A stretch of 64,000 nt of DNA from Bugula neritina (lineage: Eukaryota; Bryozoa; Gymnolaemata; Cheilostomatida; Bugulidae): the NCBI GenBank assembly GCA_964035545.1, contig OZ037773.1, positions 6,092,251-6,156,250 on the forward strand, in the 5' to 3' direction. Both the position numbers and the translations under genes were made by a program. The notes beneath the pieces are model-generated. The model did no database searches. It saw nothing but the letters and a program-made list of their open reading frames with translations, and was not told where the DNA came from. Positions 17,131 through 30,090 of this stretch are shown one piece after another; within the stretch, counting starts at the first letter, position 1; every line of letters starts with the position of its first letter.

Positions 17131-19079
17131 TTCAGGAAAAAGGCTAATCACATGACAAGCTCTCTACCCACTACCAACAACAGAAAGGAAACATGCAAGC
17201 TGCAAGGGCCAATCCAATCCCCCCCCCCCGCCCCAAAAGGAAATACTAGCTTATATTCAAACATCATATACTAGGCTACTGTGAAATCTTCAGGCAACAC
17301 CGACACATATATTGGCTTATGTGAAACTGAGTTCAAACATTCTATGCACTGAGCTATAATTATATGGAAGCACATATGGTACTTTAAGGTATAAGCTATG
17401 AAATATCATGGAAGATCATCACCTATGCCTCTAGCCATAAACCTATTTCAAAGCAGTGCAAGCTGTGCATTTTAGAAAAATACTATATTATGCGCAAACC
17501 TTTTTATTTTAAATTCTATGCATATATTGTTGCACCAATAAAACATAAAATATCACAAAGCTGTTACAGTCTTGGTCGTGAGAAATCTCACATAGTCAGA
17601 TGAACAATTCTGATGAATATTTGAATTGTAATGTTGAATTATTAATTAAATGTTAATTGGAACAAAAGAATTTATGCCTGCAGGGCAATCTTCAATGACA
17701 ACATTCGAAAGATTGTGGATGTGAGTTCAGGAAATATTTTGACTTTCTGAAAGATAGTCAAAAGTGTCAATTTAATTCTGTTTATAAGAATTTCGGAAAT
17801 GAAGTTGTTAGAAAATAATTTTCACTACCCTGGCAAGTTGCAGAAGTGTTGGGGATATGATAGTTTGTCTAATAGCCATCTGAATCTATCTGATAGATAT
17901 TTGAACTGTGGTAATAAGTTAGATAGTTGGTGTGATTTATACAATCTAGATTCTAGTGCTTAATAAAATATATAAATGTTTTGATACAAAACTAAACATC
18001 AGTAGGGAAAATTAGGTGTTATTGATGGTGTAGTTGGCACAGCCACATAATAAGTTCACTATATCAATGTACATGCATAAAGCAAATGTAAATATTATCA
18101 TCGTTTATTAAGTAAATACAAAAAAGCAGCATTGAGAAATCTAGAAGAACACACAGGGCTAGTAGCACCAATCATTGATGATTTAAAGTGAACCAACATT
18201 AAATAAATACTAGTAAATTCTACACACAGTCTTAAAAAGAGGGAGCATAATTATCGAGTAAGAGAAATCAATAAAGCACAGCCACATGAGCTATTGAAAA
18301 GAAGGTCCAATATTACAAACTTCCATGAAGTAAATATTATAATAACAGTCTATATTGTTATAATATTATATAAAATGCTTTATACATATCGCTGTAATAT
18401 GTAAAACTATACTAATACACGCTGTGATACATCATACCACAAATTATTGCAATATAAACCTCAGTACATATTATTGAAATATATAATATTTTTCATACAT
18501 ACTGTAATGTATAAAATATTGTATAACGTCAGGCCAACTTAGTAGATAGTGAAGAAACATATAATATGTCTACACTGTATACCCAACAGTGCTGTTACTA
18601 TGGAAGATTGAAGGCTTTAGACAAGTTTGCAGCACCACATGGGTTGTGAAACATGTAACACATAAAATGTAGCTTCTGATAGGTAAGTAGAGTGGACTTT
18701 CACTTTTTAATGATATAAAAGAGTTGGATTAACAGAAAATTACTAGACAGGAAACAGCGGCTTTGTACCATCAGTTCTAGAGCTATTCAAACCACTATCT
18801 TTATTCTATATTGATATATATAGTACTATATTAAGCAAATCTTTTGATATTCATCCAGAGCTTTCACATGGTCACTCATATGACTAGATTAGCAGTCAAA
18901 CATTTACAAATTGAAAATTGAATCTCTGAGAATTATGATGAGCAATGCCTTAGTTCCAACACAACACATAGTAGAAACTGGGGCTACATTCTGATGATAT
19001 TGTTTACAGAGATTGTACAGCTTGTGGCCCTACACACTGCAGGGGGAGGGTAGAGATGAGACGTTCGTATTCCTTGGCA
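17131..19079. other. Intergenic, no gene seen
   Basis: AT-rich. It holds a poly-C run near 17220 and a diverged single copy of the 184-710 repeat at about 17590-17760 (shared GGCAATCTTCAATGACAACATT-like block). Otherwise I see no coding signal. It probably includes the SETD3 3' untranslated region towards its right end. Confidence 0.5.
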
Positions 19080-22000
19080 TTAGTTTGCAAGTTTTTTATC
19101 ACAGAGTGCTATGACTTCATTGAGAATTGCTTTCTCACCTTCGACTTGCATCGTTGCCATAGTAACATGACGAGCATCAAGCTGGTCCAAAAACTCTGCA
19201 TCGGAAAACCTCTGTAAATAATTGAATGAAAAAAATTAAACAACTTCTCTATACAATTCCATGTAGAGAAGGAAGTGTAAAAATATACCGTCACTGGCCA
19301 ATCATAATGTAGTCAACTACTACAGATACTTGACACAGCCAAAGAAAAGTCGGTTGTAAAAAAGACAAGTTTGCAAACCAACAGGTTATATGGTTACATC
19401 ATGTTATAACATCAAACTATTACTATTTGTAGGTAATGAAGCAGCTGTAATATGGTACTGGCTTACTGAGAGTGGGTTTGAATCCCGGCCCATCATAACT
19501 ACTCCAGTGCCACAGTGAATAAGTACTTAGCCTACCCTTAGTTCGATTGAAAAGAACATCCAGTTATTGTTAGCTGCAGGTAGGTTCTGTTAAGAATACT
19601 AACCCCGGTATAAGTTCTGAGTAACAATGAACATCGAACTTTTAGGAAGTTCCAGCACTTCCTGTCATTCTCTTCACTGATTGGCTCAAGCGATTCTCTC
19701 AACTCATCTCCTGACTCTCTTTCAACCAATAAATTCATTTCATCTGCCAAGTTAACACAAAACATTATAAAGCAAACCTATGATTGGTCACAACTTTTTC
19801 CAATACCTAGTAAACTAACAAATAAAATGTCTAATTATATTATAAAATCTCTTAAAAATAGCTTACCTGAATTCTATTATAAAAGAGTTGATATTAAACA
19901 TTGTATGTTGTATGTATAAAACTCCAGTCCATAGAATAAACTACAGCTTACCCTCTGAGGCATTGAAGACTCGAAGGAACATGAGCAGATCTTCAGGTAG
20001 AGAGTCGTCTTTGGGTTTACCTAAGAAGAACAGGTGGGACTCCCTAAACAAAACAAGTAGATTCATACTGCAGGTTAATGTAATTGCGAGTTATTGGCAT
20101 CTCCACACAACTAACTAGTTGTAATAATTTGATCTTTGTAAGCTACTTGTATAATGATTTTATTAAAAGGTTTTCATAAATTACACTTATAAAACAAAAC
20201 TATATAATAATACAATGCTATAATAATTCCATTAATAAGTAAAGTATTTATCAATTAAATTTATATGGCACGAGTCGGACAATTTACATCAGTGGTTCCC
20301 AACCTGTTTCATACTATTCCCCCCTTTCATAAATGTTGACTATTGATTTCCCTCCTTTCGCAAATTAAAAAACTTTTATGACTGACAATGATAATATATG
20401 ATAAAACGCAATATATATTCTGCCTCACATGGATAGGTGGTGTTGGGTCATGGGTGGCACTAAAACTTTGCTTTGTGAGCTATATGTGGAGAGAGTTGGT
20501 TTGTTGAAACCCAGAATTATTTTAGGTAAAAATGGCACAGGTAATAATGGCACAAATGGAAAAGTGGGTAAAATGGCACACTTTCAATATTAGGATTGAA
20601 GATTTGGGGTGGGAGTTATAAGGGGTTCAGGATGTGTGGTTTGGAGGTTTGGGTTTTTCGTTTGGGAAAATTTAACACCAGTGTGCGACTTTTACCTAAA
20701 ATCGGAATAGGTTTTTCTCCTATAATGGTTCATTGAGTGTGTGGAAAGACACCATGTTTTTGATAGAGACGCCACCACTTTAGTGTAACTTTATAAAAAC
20801 ATTATTGCTGCTACATGAAATGCAATGATACGATGACTGCAAATTTGCATTTCCAGGTTCAGATTACTTAGTGTAGCAAATATATGCACTAGATATGTAG
20901 TGTACAGTTCATAGAGATTGACTTGCATGACTGCTAAAAGTTGGCTTGTTGGTTTTTGCAAATTTTTTGACCTCAATTCGAAGTAGCAAAGAGAGCAGTT
21001 AGAGTAGAGTATTTCATGAACACTTGCAAAAGCTTAAAAAGCCTTCAACAAACTGTGTGAATTTTCCAAAATCCAAATTCCCCCTTGAAACGTCTAAATT
21101 CCTCCCTATGGGGGAACTCCCCCCAAGTTAGAAACCACTGCTTTAAAAACCCTTTTCATCAGGGATAGTAACTATAAACTTCCTCGTTTTTAACTTCACA
21201 ATAGATTGAGTTTACCCATTCTACATACATGTAATTTAACGTACATAATGTGACCTATACAATCAAACTTTTGTTGTGAGCAAATTAATAGAGCAGAATC
21301 ACATGGTTTTCATTAGAAATACTCAAATACAAAAGAAACTATGACAAATAGAAAAAACTTACCCTTTAACCCCGTAGTTAGTCAGTATTGCTTGTCTGGT
21401 CTTTACAAACTTATCTGTCTTTGAAAAGCCTACAAATATTATTCAAACAATTAAAAACATTATTCAAAGTCATGTTTTATAATCATTAAACTCCTTATAT
21501 CTTCAAGCTAGATTGATGCTAAACTAGATACTGTACAGTGTACAAGTATGTTTTACAATGAAGGGAGACAACCCTGTTAAAAACTTTTCTTGAAACTTAT
21601 TGCGTGTTTTGTGTGTGATATCAGCTATGGAATGTCGGAAGACGCTGTGTTATTATCGGACAGAAAGAGAATATAAATCTCATCTGAGAATACGTTCCTA
21701 GTCAAAGTAATGCAATACATGTAGGAACACAGAAGTCTACCATTTAAATGTACAAATCCTACGCTTGCCAAATATCACAGAATTTATATATTACATGAAG
21801 ATACATTTATATTAAGCACATTTCAACCTTTCTAAATGCATAAAACTGTCTTAGATGACGGACGGAATTTACTATTCAATCGGTGATATTAGATCGTCAT
21901 GGAGAGGGTTGAGTTTAAAATTGTAAATCAACAATATATATACATGTAATGTAAAACCAATCATCAATAAAGTTATTCATGGCTACATAATTCACAATAA

Positions 22001-25000
22001 AGCTTGCTTGTACTTAGGATTTATCTTTTCTTTTGATGCATAATTTCCATAAATCAATGATTTTACATTCTTTTACGACAAACTTCTTTTTTGCTAGATA
22101 TCTTTCAAGTAAAAATTCATACCTTTTTTCTAAACAACACCAACATGAATACTACTTGATGCCTAAAAGTGGAATGGTAAACTCATGAAGAAGTTGTCTT
22201 ACCCAGTCTGAGTATTACTGAGTCATTACAGTTATCACGGCACACGAACCCGTTGTGTACCAGGAAGTTGGCGTTGGGTCGGTTGCCGTAGCAGATAAAC
22301 ACCTGATCTCCGGGTTCGCAGACGTCCATTGAGTAACAGTGACACTCATTGAGATCTTCATTGTAATTTGTCAACATCTATAATAACATATGAATTACTA
22401 GAATAGACATCATTGTCTAGCATATGACATTCAGACACTATTCAAAGTAATAACTCAATAGAACATGCCTCATTTAAATGTCACTACCAAATCTCAGCTT
22501 TTGAATGACAAGAGATGAAATCAGAAACGCCACTTCTAGTATCTACAGCTCGCTCAGTTTACTCACACATATTTGTGGTTGAAAAATCTAAGAAAACAAC
22601 CCAGCTCACAATAACACTAGTACAGGCATACTTAGTATTCTGTGAAAATACACAATTACAATCTTCTTCCATAGATCACTAAATATTTTGACAACACAAT
22701 ACTCTAAATTTAGAGTTGCGGCATAGACCTACCTCGCCCTGCTTGTGGTTACACATGTCCCAGAAAGGGATGAGTACGAGAGAAGTCTGATCACCACCCT
22801 TAACCTCAACATCTGTAGCCTCAGGATTCTTGGGTATCATGTTCTGTCTAGTCATGATGGTAGACACCGCCCACCTGAACAGCGCATATTGTAAACCTGG
22901 ATCTGATTGGCTACTGGGAATACCCTAATTCTAATCAAAGTGAAGCTGATATGAAGTAGAACTTCGAACTTTAGCTTTATAAATGCGTCGACCAGATGAA
23001 TAAAAAAGATTTGCGTTACTTGAAGGAACAATGAGCTTGCTATGATATTTCAGTTATACAGGGCTTCCTTCATGTCTCACGGATCCATTTCTCACGAAAT
23101 TCCATAAGTCATGCGAAAGGTTTGGACCCCTATTTTGTGGCTTATGTATGTGTGTATAGGGACAATATGGCCAAATTCAACGGACCTGAGCGTTAAATCT
23201 AGTATTCTACTGTCACAAATTTAGGTTTCAGAACCGGCAGCTTAGTAAGATACGCAGCTTAGTGATACAAGCAGCTTAGTGAGATACAGAGGGAGCACTC
23301 TATTTATGTAAAGAGAAGATTACTCTCAGCCAGAATACCTGTACAAGTCATAGGTAAAGTGTTTAGCCATGACGGGGTATTTGCCGGCCTGGTTGGTGAA
23401 GATGGACCAGAAGTAGGAGTACTGTCTGGCTATGTTCCTCTGGAGATGTATGCAGTGCTCATACGTGGGAGATCCCTTGAGCAGCGAGATCTCTTCCAAA
23501 GAGAAGTAGAGAGGCGTGTCGTAACTCCTAGGCAGCATGTCTGGAACAGACAGACAGACAATTTCTTAATGGACTGAAAACCTGTCTAAACTCCTTAGTA
23601 CATAAGAAAAAAGTATCATTGATAAAAGAGCTGCCATAGGTACTCACATCTGAAATACTCACACAATGATAAAACTGCTATAAACATTATAGATAAAGAA
23701 ATGTTTAAAAAATATAACACAATTCCTAAATTCATATATTACATTTGGTGACTAAACAAACTCTTTATTATAAAAGTACTGAAAAGCCATTTCAAATTGA
23801 GTAGATTATCAGGTCTCACCAATATATGGTCTCCATGACGACGATTTGTCTAGTTTCTCAGCTATGAGGTAAAGAGACAAGGCTACATTTGGCATTCGTG
23901 AGGCTATAGGATCTGTCTTTAACAGCTGGCCTACAATTATTAGGATATCAGTGAATCAATGAAACTAGAGCAGAAACTAATAACAAAGCAGTTGTTAGCT
24001 GAATCAGCTTTTATGGCAGTAGTAGTGGTAGTAGTAGTAGTAACTAGCAGCAGCAGCAGTAGTAGTAGCAGCAGTAGCAGCAGCAGTAGTAGTAGTAGTA
24101 TTGTAGTATTTATCGGCAATGACTTACCTATGCTAGAGATTGTTGTATCAACTACCATCATTAGAGATCTTGGTATGCATAAAAACATCTCATGGGCCTG
24201 AAAAATATCAAAGCAACCTGAGGTTAGCAGTAGCATAGTACTAGTTCAACCTATCAATAGGTTATCACAATATTTAAAAGGATATACAAGAGCCAATACA
24301 CATTAAATAGTTGAATAATTGAATAATTAAAAACTTTGAAAGACATTGTAGCCTACATTTATCTTCTGAGTAGCCCGAAGTCCAAGACCGAACTCTTCAA
24401 ATGCAGTCAATTCCACTTTATCACTTTTAGCCCCTCTCTCATGACACCAAGAAATAAATTTATTGAGTTTCTGCTCTCTACTGGGTAAATCTAAATAAAA
24501 TGAAATTAATACAAATGCTTATAATTCAGCTACAATATTGTGTGACAATACTGAAAACTATGCCATGTATTATACAGACAGTGTAGGCTATAAGTTGAAA
24601 GATCAAGGGAGAGGGAGTGTGTTAGAACTGCTGAGAAGAAGGTTGCACAACTTATTACATCATCTAACCTGTTTCTGTTTCATCCGCCTGCAGCTTGAGA
24701 ATCTTCTGCACAAGTTCATTGATCTCTCTGCTACTATTTTCGATCTCTTTAGCATTTGGTGTGAGAGAGCTAGCTAAGTAAAAGACATTAATCTTGAAAT
24801 CAGCACCTTGTCCTGCTTACAGTTAGGCATATTATAGTGACAGTATATGATAAATTGAAATTTCTTTAGAACTTATGTAAAAAGTATCACTAATAGCTCG
24901 GTTGAAAATGGTTATTCCATTATTAAAGTTTGTTTCACAATTCTTTCAACAATGTTGTTCACTGCATTAGAATGTAAATCTACAGCAATTTTAGGCAGAT

Positions 25001-25875
25001 TCAGTTTAAATTCAAAAAGTCAGAAATGTTTAAATCTGTTCCAATCACCTATCAGTATGAGCATAAGTAAGTAGCACCTGCAAGTGTAATAATTTGAATT
25101 ACAAAAAAGATTCCAAAGTTCAAAATATATAAATAAAATGAACCATTGAAATTTTTAAAATATTGAATTGCAAGCCATTAGAACTAGTCAAACTTGTTGA
25201 CTTAATCAGGTTGACTAAAAACACGAGAAGAACCTTAAAACTTATAAGTTAAAGTTATGAAGTTTCAGCAGAGCTACAAAACTAAGCACACAAAGTTATT
25301 TATCGTCACTATGACTATGATTAAATAGTGAATATTTCAAGTAAAATCTCACTTTCTTTCTGATTGCTGCATTAGCATCCAACATTAAATTTAAACTAAA
25401 TCGAAAAATCATAGTTTTGATAGTTTAGAACAAAGACTGGAGGAGTAATAACTACTAAATAAAACTAAACGTAATAATCATAAGTATAACTAATACTATT
25501 AGTCTATTACTTTAAGTATAAGATTAGGAAACCAGCCGCAGGTCAAGTAGAGAACCAAGTCCAAAGTGAAAGTGAAAGTAATACAACACCAACTGCTTAT
25601 ACTCATAATGACACCCGTACCCATACTGATACTGACTTACAGTTAGTGTTACACTGACTCATGCCGATAGTCAATGTCATAGTGATTCAGATCATCATAT
25701 TGATATTTATATTCATAATTCATTGTGATACTCATACTCACTCTACTTCGAATTTTAACTTAGTCTTACCCGTAAGCAGCTGATCGTTCAAACTCGTGAG
25801 CTCTTCATACAATTTTACAGCTTTATCTGTCTGCTTTCGAGCAACTGTTTGAGAGGTTGCCCGTTTTTTCCCCAT
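19080..25875 (-). CDS. SETD3: SETD3, actin-histidine N-methyltransferase
   Basis: Twelve exons with GT..AG junctions, all in phase, give a complete 488-residue protein. Exons in transcript order: 25875-25770, 24773-24668, 24480-24357, 24197-24128, 23930-23820, 23540-23339, 22874-22733, 22377-22203, 21429-21363, 20043-19952, 19743-19604, 19211-19080. The protein starts MGKKRATSQ. The SET domain runs from about EEFGLGLRAT (exon 3) through DMCNHKQGE (exon 7, the NH motif) to CYGNRPNANFLVHNGF (exon 8), and a RuBisCO-LSMT-type substrate-binding region fills exons 9-12. Known vertebrate SETD3 methylates actin His73 in the cytosol. Human SETD3 is longer because of a C-terminal tail that is absent here. 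The intron between exons 9 and 10 holds an hAT-like element. Confidence 0.95.
19437..19560 (+). repeat. SINE-like fragment
   Basis: It contains a Pol III B-box-like GGTTTGAATCCCGG and a tail block (GTGCCACAGTGAATAAGTACTTAGCC) resembling the SINE at 43484-43681. It lies in the last SETD3 intron. Confidence 0.4.
20290..21140. mobile_element. Non-autonomous hAT-like element in a SETD3 intron
   Basis: The ends are inverted: CAGTGGTTCCCAACCTG at 20290 and the complement of CAGTGGTTTCTAACTTG at the right end (21140). Ends of the CAGTGGTTC type are typical of hAT transposons. The length is 851 bp and there is no transposase frame. The 8-bp flanks (20282-20289, 21141-21148) agree at 5 of 8 positions, so the expected duplication is decayed or absent. 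Confidence 0.65.
21141..21186 (+). repeat. SINE 3'-end fragment
   Basis: Shares the block with CATCAGGGATAGTAACTATAAAC with the tails of the SINEs at 43484 and 61037. It abuts the hAT-like element. Confidence 0.45.
24017..24100. repeat. Trinucleotide microsatellite (GTA/GCA)n
   Basis: A pure three-base pattern in the SETD3 intron between exons 4 and 5. The poly-Val/Ser/Leu frames it creates are artefacts. Confidence 0.9.
25590..25750. repeat. Degenerate hexamer tract (ATACTN/ATACTG)
   Basis: Six-base spaced CATACTGATACTGAC-type sequence in SETD3 intron 1, the same class as the tracts at 28.6-30.1 kb and 46.2 kb. Confidence 0.5.
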
Positions 25876-26372
25876 ATTATTTTAGCTAAAATCAAATTAC
25901 TTAATTACAATTAGGAAATTAAATAGAGCAGGATAAATATTAATATTACACAAATCTGATGGAAATAGTATTCTGTGAGTACCAGTATATCTGTTGATCC
26001 AGGATCGTCTTTTAAAAGGTCCCCTGTGAAGACGTCAGTTTTTTCTTTCTCCTTGACTATGCATTAAATGGAATCGCGGACTGTACAAAATTTTAGGAGC
26101 AACAACTTCCAAATAATATGAGGTTTACGCAAGCACACGCAATACTAGAGGTGCAGATTTATTAATATTGTCTCAGCAAGCAGTCTAACTACTGCATAAG
26201 CTAAACAATGTAGTCTTTATAGCCGGGTATTTTATTTCTAAAAGTTAGATTCAACAAGCCCAAAATGAATCACACCATCTCAAACTAAAAAATTAGAAAA
26301 ATGGTCAGAATAGGCAGAATTATAGACAAATATTAAAGAAACTTATAAAAACAAAAAACTAACACAAGGTCA

Positions 26373-27446
26373 TCACAAAAAATACAGGTGTTTAGTATAT
26401 TCAATGCTGTCAGACAACAATTGAGAACTGTTTCCTGTTTTATCGTTAGAAGCGAGACTTTCCAATTGCTGCCTCACCAGCTCCATATTAGACTTGAGCA
26501 ACTCGGACAATATCATTTTCCTCTTATATTCACCAGGATTCAGTTTTCGTGGAAACAATCTATTACATTCCTGAGGTTTAAGGTCGCATTCAACAGCGGT
26601 TGGTGCATCTGCACTGCTAATATTTGTAGACTGGGCTCCATTCTGAATAGCCCTGTGTCCATAAGATTTAGATAGTATAGCAGGTTTTGTAGGACTGGTT
26701 TTAGGATTAAAACCTTCAGTTGAGGTTGGAAACCCATCAACACCAAGTTTCATCGCAGATGCTAAAGTTTTCTGTTTTTCTTTCTTCAATTTCTCTAAAG
26801 CCTGACCAACACTAACAAGCTCATTTTCTTTAAATTGCAAATCTGAACGAAGTGTCTCTACGTCTTTCATAAATCGTCGTTCTTTTTCCGAGTGCTCCAA
26901 TCGCTGCCGAGCAGCCTCTGCATTCAGCGTTACTCTCACTTTATTAACCTGCGTCTCTTTATCTTTCAGTGTTGAACGCAGCCATTTTATTTCACCTTCG
27001 TGAGCATGCTGCTTCCGTATCAAATCGGATATCTGTTTACGCATTGTCTCTATGTCAACTCCATTAAGATCACTTAAATTTAATGCAGTCTGTGATTGGC
27101 TAATGTTAGAAGGTGTAGAAGGCTCTGATTTTGTTTCTACGGCAGAAGATGTGTAGCTGGAAGGCTTAGCTGTCACAACTGATGACACAGACAGCGGTCT
27201 CTTGAAAGTGAAGCTTCTAGGTTTGGAACCCTGTGGTGCCTCAGCCTTCTCGTTTGGCGTCTGCCGTTTGATTGGTGGGGCAGTTATTGCCTGACTCAGC
27301 TGAGAACACGTTGGAATCTCATTGGCTACTAGCTGCATGATGTCATCATCTTCCCAGTCTTCTTCCTCGGCAAATGGATCCGATTCGACGGCGCCTGAAG
27401 TGGCGGCAGCACCAAGTTCCAACCTTGCCCTCTTGTTAGAATGCAT
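26373..27446 (-). CDS. ATRIP: ATRIP-like protein, N-terminal half only
   Basis: A single open exon of 357 residues from the first ATG at 27446 (MHSNKRARLEL). Residues about 18-35 are an acidic stretch (DPFAEEEDWEDDDIMQLV) like the ATRIP checkpoint-recruitment motif that binds RPA70. Residues about 130-235 form a coiled coil with ATRIP-typical wording (GEIKWLRSTLKDKE, EKERRFMKDVETLRSDLQFK). In other animals ATRIP continues for some 400 further residues of helical repeats that bind ATR. Here the frame stops at 26373, AATAAA-type signals follow on the minus strand near 26230, and SETD3 begins 500 bp downstream, so there is no room for the C-terminal half. A weak donor (CCT|GTATTT near 26385) could allow splicing to distant exons, but none is seen. 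Confidence 0.75.
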   Translation of the reverse strand: MHSNKRARLELGAAATSGAVESDPFAEEEDWEDDDIMQLVANEIPTCSQLSQAITAPPIKRQTPNEKAEAPQGSKPRSFTFKRPLSVSSVVTAKPSSYTSSAVETKSEPSTPSNISQSQTALNLSDLNGVDIETMRKQISDLIRKQHAHEGEIKWLRSTLKDKETQVNKVRVTLNAEAARQRLEHSEKERRFMKDVETLRSDLQFKENELVSVGQALEKLKKEKQKTLASAMKLGVDGFPTSTEGFNPKTSPTKPAILSKSYGHRAIQNGAQSTNISSADAPTAVECDLKPQECNRLFPRKLNPGEYKRKMILSELLKSNMELVRQQLESLASNDKTGNSSQLLSDSIEYTKHLYFL

Positions 27447-27562
27447 AAGTGTCAAACAGTATATATAATATATAAAATATATATTTTATATATAATAGTG
27501 TGTGTATTATAATGAGTAGCAAGTTTAGGCAGTGGAATTATTTGAGAAGTGGAAGGATTAAG

Positions 27563-28385
27563 TTATTTAGCTTGCTGTGTGGCTAAATTGATCTCTGTGA
27601 GCTGACTTTTCTGGAAGCGTGTGTAGCCAAACCTTCTGTCAAAGTGTTTAACCTGAAACCAGAGAAACGACCTTTGAACTGTTATTCAAAAGTTCATACA
27701 TATCCATTAGCAATAATCACTAGATCACAACTAAATATTGCTAGGGGATAAACTATTGGCAGTGAATTTTATTTATACCCAATGAAAAAGCGGCACACAA
27801 TACAAATTATTAGATTGATTAGCTGTTGGACCGCTTACCCAGGTGTTACTGCAGTTGCTCTCAAATACCTTGCGTAGTTCAACGCAGAGTGCTTTATTGA
27901 CAACAGGTGAACCAGCTGCGTCTAAACATTCCCAGTACTTATCTCTAGCATGCCAGCACACCTGTAAAAGAGTGTCACAGTTTTACTTGTATGCTCATGA
28001 ACAATATTTTACAACATTGTTAACTGCATTCAGGAATGAAAACGTCTACGCAAAATTGCTACAAAAGTTCTCTCAAATATAATGACCCATTATAAGACAA
28101 ACACATACATTTACAAATTCAAATATTAATTCAACACTAGAAAAGGTATTTAGCAGCATATCAATCACAAAAACGATGATAGTGAACATATATTTTTGTT
28201 TTGCCAGCAACATTATTAATGCAAATATTTTACAAATTTGATGTAAAATATTTTATAAATACAAGTGAATACAAATAACATAAATGGTTTATGCTGAAAT
28301 TAGGTAAATTCAGCATAAAAAAGAATAAACATCTAACCTCACGCTCAAGTTTGCTTGGTGCTTGATCAGGTACAACTCCGGGCAT
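27563..28385 (-). CDS. COA6: COA6, cytochrome c oxidase assembly factor 6
   Basis: Three exons, 28385-28338, 27961-27839 and 27652-27563, join in phase into an 86-residue protein. The twin-cysteine fold is clear: CWHARDKYWEC (CX9C) and CVELRKVFESNC (CX10C), followed by VKHFDRRFGY. The CX9C/CX10C pair is the COA6 signature. The protein works in the mitochondrial intermembrane space in copper delivery to COX2. The length fits the family. Its stop codon lies 116 bp before the ATRIP ATG on the same strand, an unusually small gap, and no AATAAA is seen in it. Confidence 0.93.
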
Positions 28386-28639
28386 TTCAAAAGACCAACT
28401 TTAAGAAACTCTTATTTCTTGACTGTGCCAGCTTTAGACAAAATAAAAACACTAAATTTGTCAAATGTACATCGCTTATCATTAATAACTAAGCAAACTG
28501 CATATTAAATAAATTCACTGAATATAAACAGTACAGAATAATGTTATAATACACATTTTGAAACAAGTTTGCCTATAACAGATCATACATTTACAGACTG
28601 CAGTACATATCAATTTACGTGTATGCGTGTGTATAAATT

Positions 28640-29480
28640 TGAACTAATTAGCAAAACTAAAAGTGATACTCATACTGACTTGGTCTTGTGAGTAATACTG
28701 ATAGTGATATTAATAATTATATTCATAATCATTATCATATATATATAATGATAATGGCAAATTATAAATAATAGTGAATCACTGGTTCACATTGTGATAC
28801 CCATAAATCGATAACGGTAACCTATAAGGATAACTGTAAGCGTTAATCTTGAGTATGAATCAGAATATCAAAATGAATAATTAGATTTACTTTTAGTAAT
28901 TAAACATTATTCATTAAATTTAATGACTAACTCTAAGTAACGTAGTTTGTTTGAGTATCACTATTAGTATTAGTATGACTATGACATTGAGTTTGACTAT
29001 AAGTATAAGTATAACTATTAGTATTAATAATTATTATCACTATGAGTATGACTATGATAACTGATAACTGATAAGTATTAGTATTACTATTAGTATTAGT
29101 ATGAAATTTTGATTAACTATTACTAATACTATGACTATCAGACTTAGAGTTAGTAAGTGAGCATCAGTATCAGTATGAGTATCACTATGACTATCAGTAT
29201 GAGTATGAGTATCATTATCACTATCAGTATCACTATCCTCTATCAGTATCACTGATATCAGTATCACTATGACTATGAATATGACTATCAGACTTAGTCA
29301 CTTACAGTTACTCACTTAGTATAAGTATCAGTATCATTATAAATAAAATTATATTTATCATTATGATTATGAGTATGACTATCACTATCAATGTGAGCAT
29401 CACTATCACCATAACTAGTTAGTGACTGATTGCGATGCTCATACTGATGATCAAAATGTTAAACTGTTACTGTGTTACTG
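28640..29480. repeat. Degenerate hexamer array (TAT-N-A-N)n
   Basis: Long runs with TAT every six bases: AGTATTAGTATGACTATGAC-type sequence. Units vary at positions 1, 4 and 6 yet the six-base spacing is kept for hundreds of bases, with the densest part at 28960-29300. Similar tracts lie at 25590-25750, 29995-30090 and 46195-46320. Confidence 0.75.
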
Positions 29481-29994
29481 CTAGTAACAGTATCAGCCAT
29501 ATCCATACTCAAAGCCTCGAACTGACATCGATACTTATAGTTATAAAACTCAAAATGCAAAACTTCTTGTTGCCCATGAAGGTCGAATAAAGTTCAAAAT
29601 GCGTTATAATTGTAACCTAAAATAAACGCGTTTGTTAAATTTGTTTTGACAAAAGTTTATTTCAGTAATACTATACATTTAAACGCATTATTTGTTTTTT
29701 ACACAACTGAAATTGTGTAATTTACATGATGTTTTACGAAAAAAAAAACAAATTTTAGACAGATGTGAGTCGAGGCTTTCAAGCCAATATGGATGCCCCC
29801 ATAAACTTCAGTATTTCAAAGTCAAATATTATAAATATTTAAAATTCAAAGTTTGCCATAACTTCATTGCCTCTAATTAACATATGCTGTAATGTTTTTT
29901 TTATACATTCGTTGTTTCTTATTTTTTCTAACTTCTAATGTTAATGTAGAAGTTTATTTGCTTCTATATCTTTTACTTTTAGTTTTAGTTAAAT

Positions 29995-30090
29995 TACCAA
30001 TACTGGCAATAGTAATACTAATACTAATAGTAATAGTAATAGTCACCTACTAATACTAATACTAGTAATAGTAATACTAATAGTAATTAC
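29995..30090. repeat. Degenerate hexamer array (TAATAG/TAATAC)n
   Basis: Alternating AATAGT and AATACT units, equivalent on the other strand to the (AGTATN) tract upstream. Confidence 0.7.

Noticed and set aside
19440-19500. A tRNA gene
   Set aside because: A B-box-like GGTTTGAATCCCGG is present, but no cloverleaf can be drawn. It reads as a SINE remnant.
23940-24236. Poly-Leu/poly-Ser frames
   Set aside because: They come from a trinucleotide microsatellite. The only real coding part is SETD3 exon 4 (24128-24197).
29052-29267. Asp/Thr/Ser repeat protein
   Set aside because: A translation of the degenerate hexamer tract. No coding evidence.
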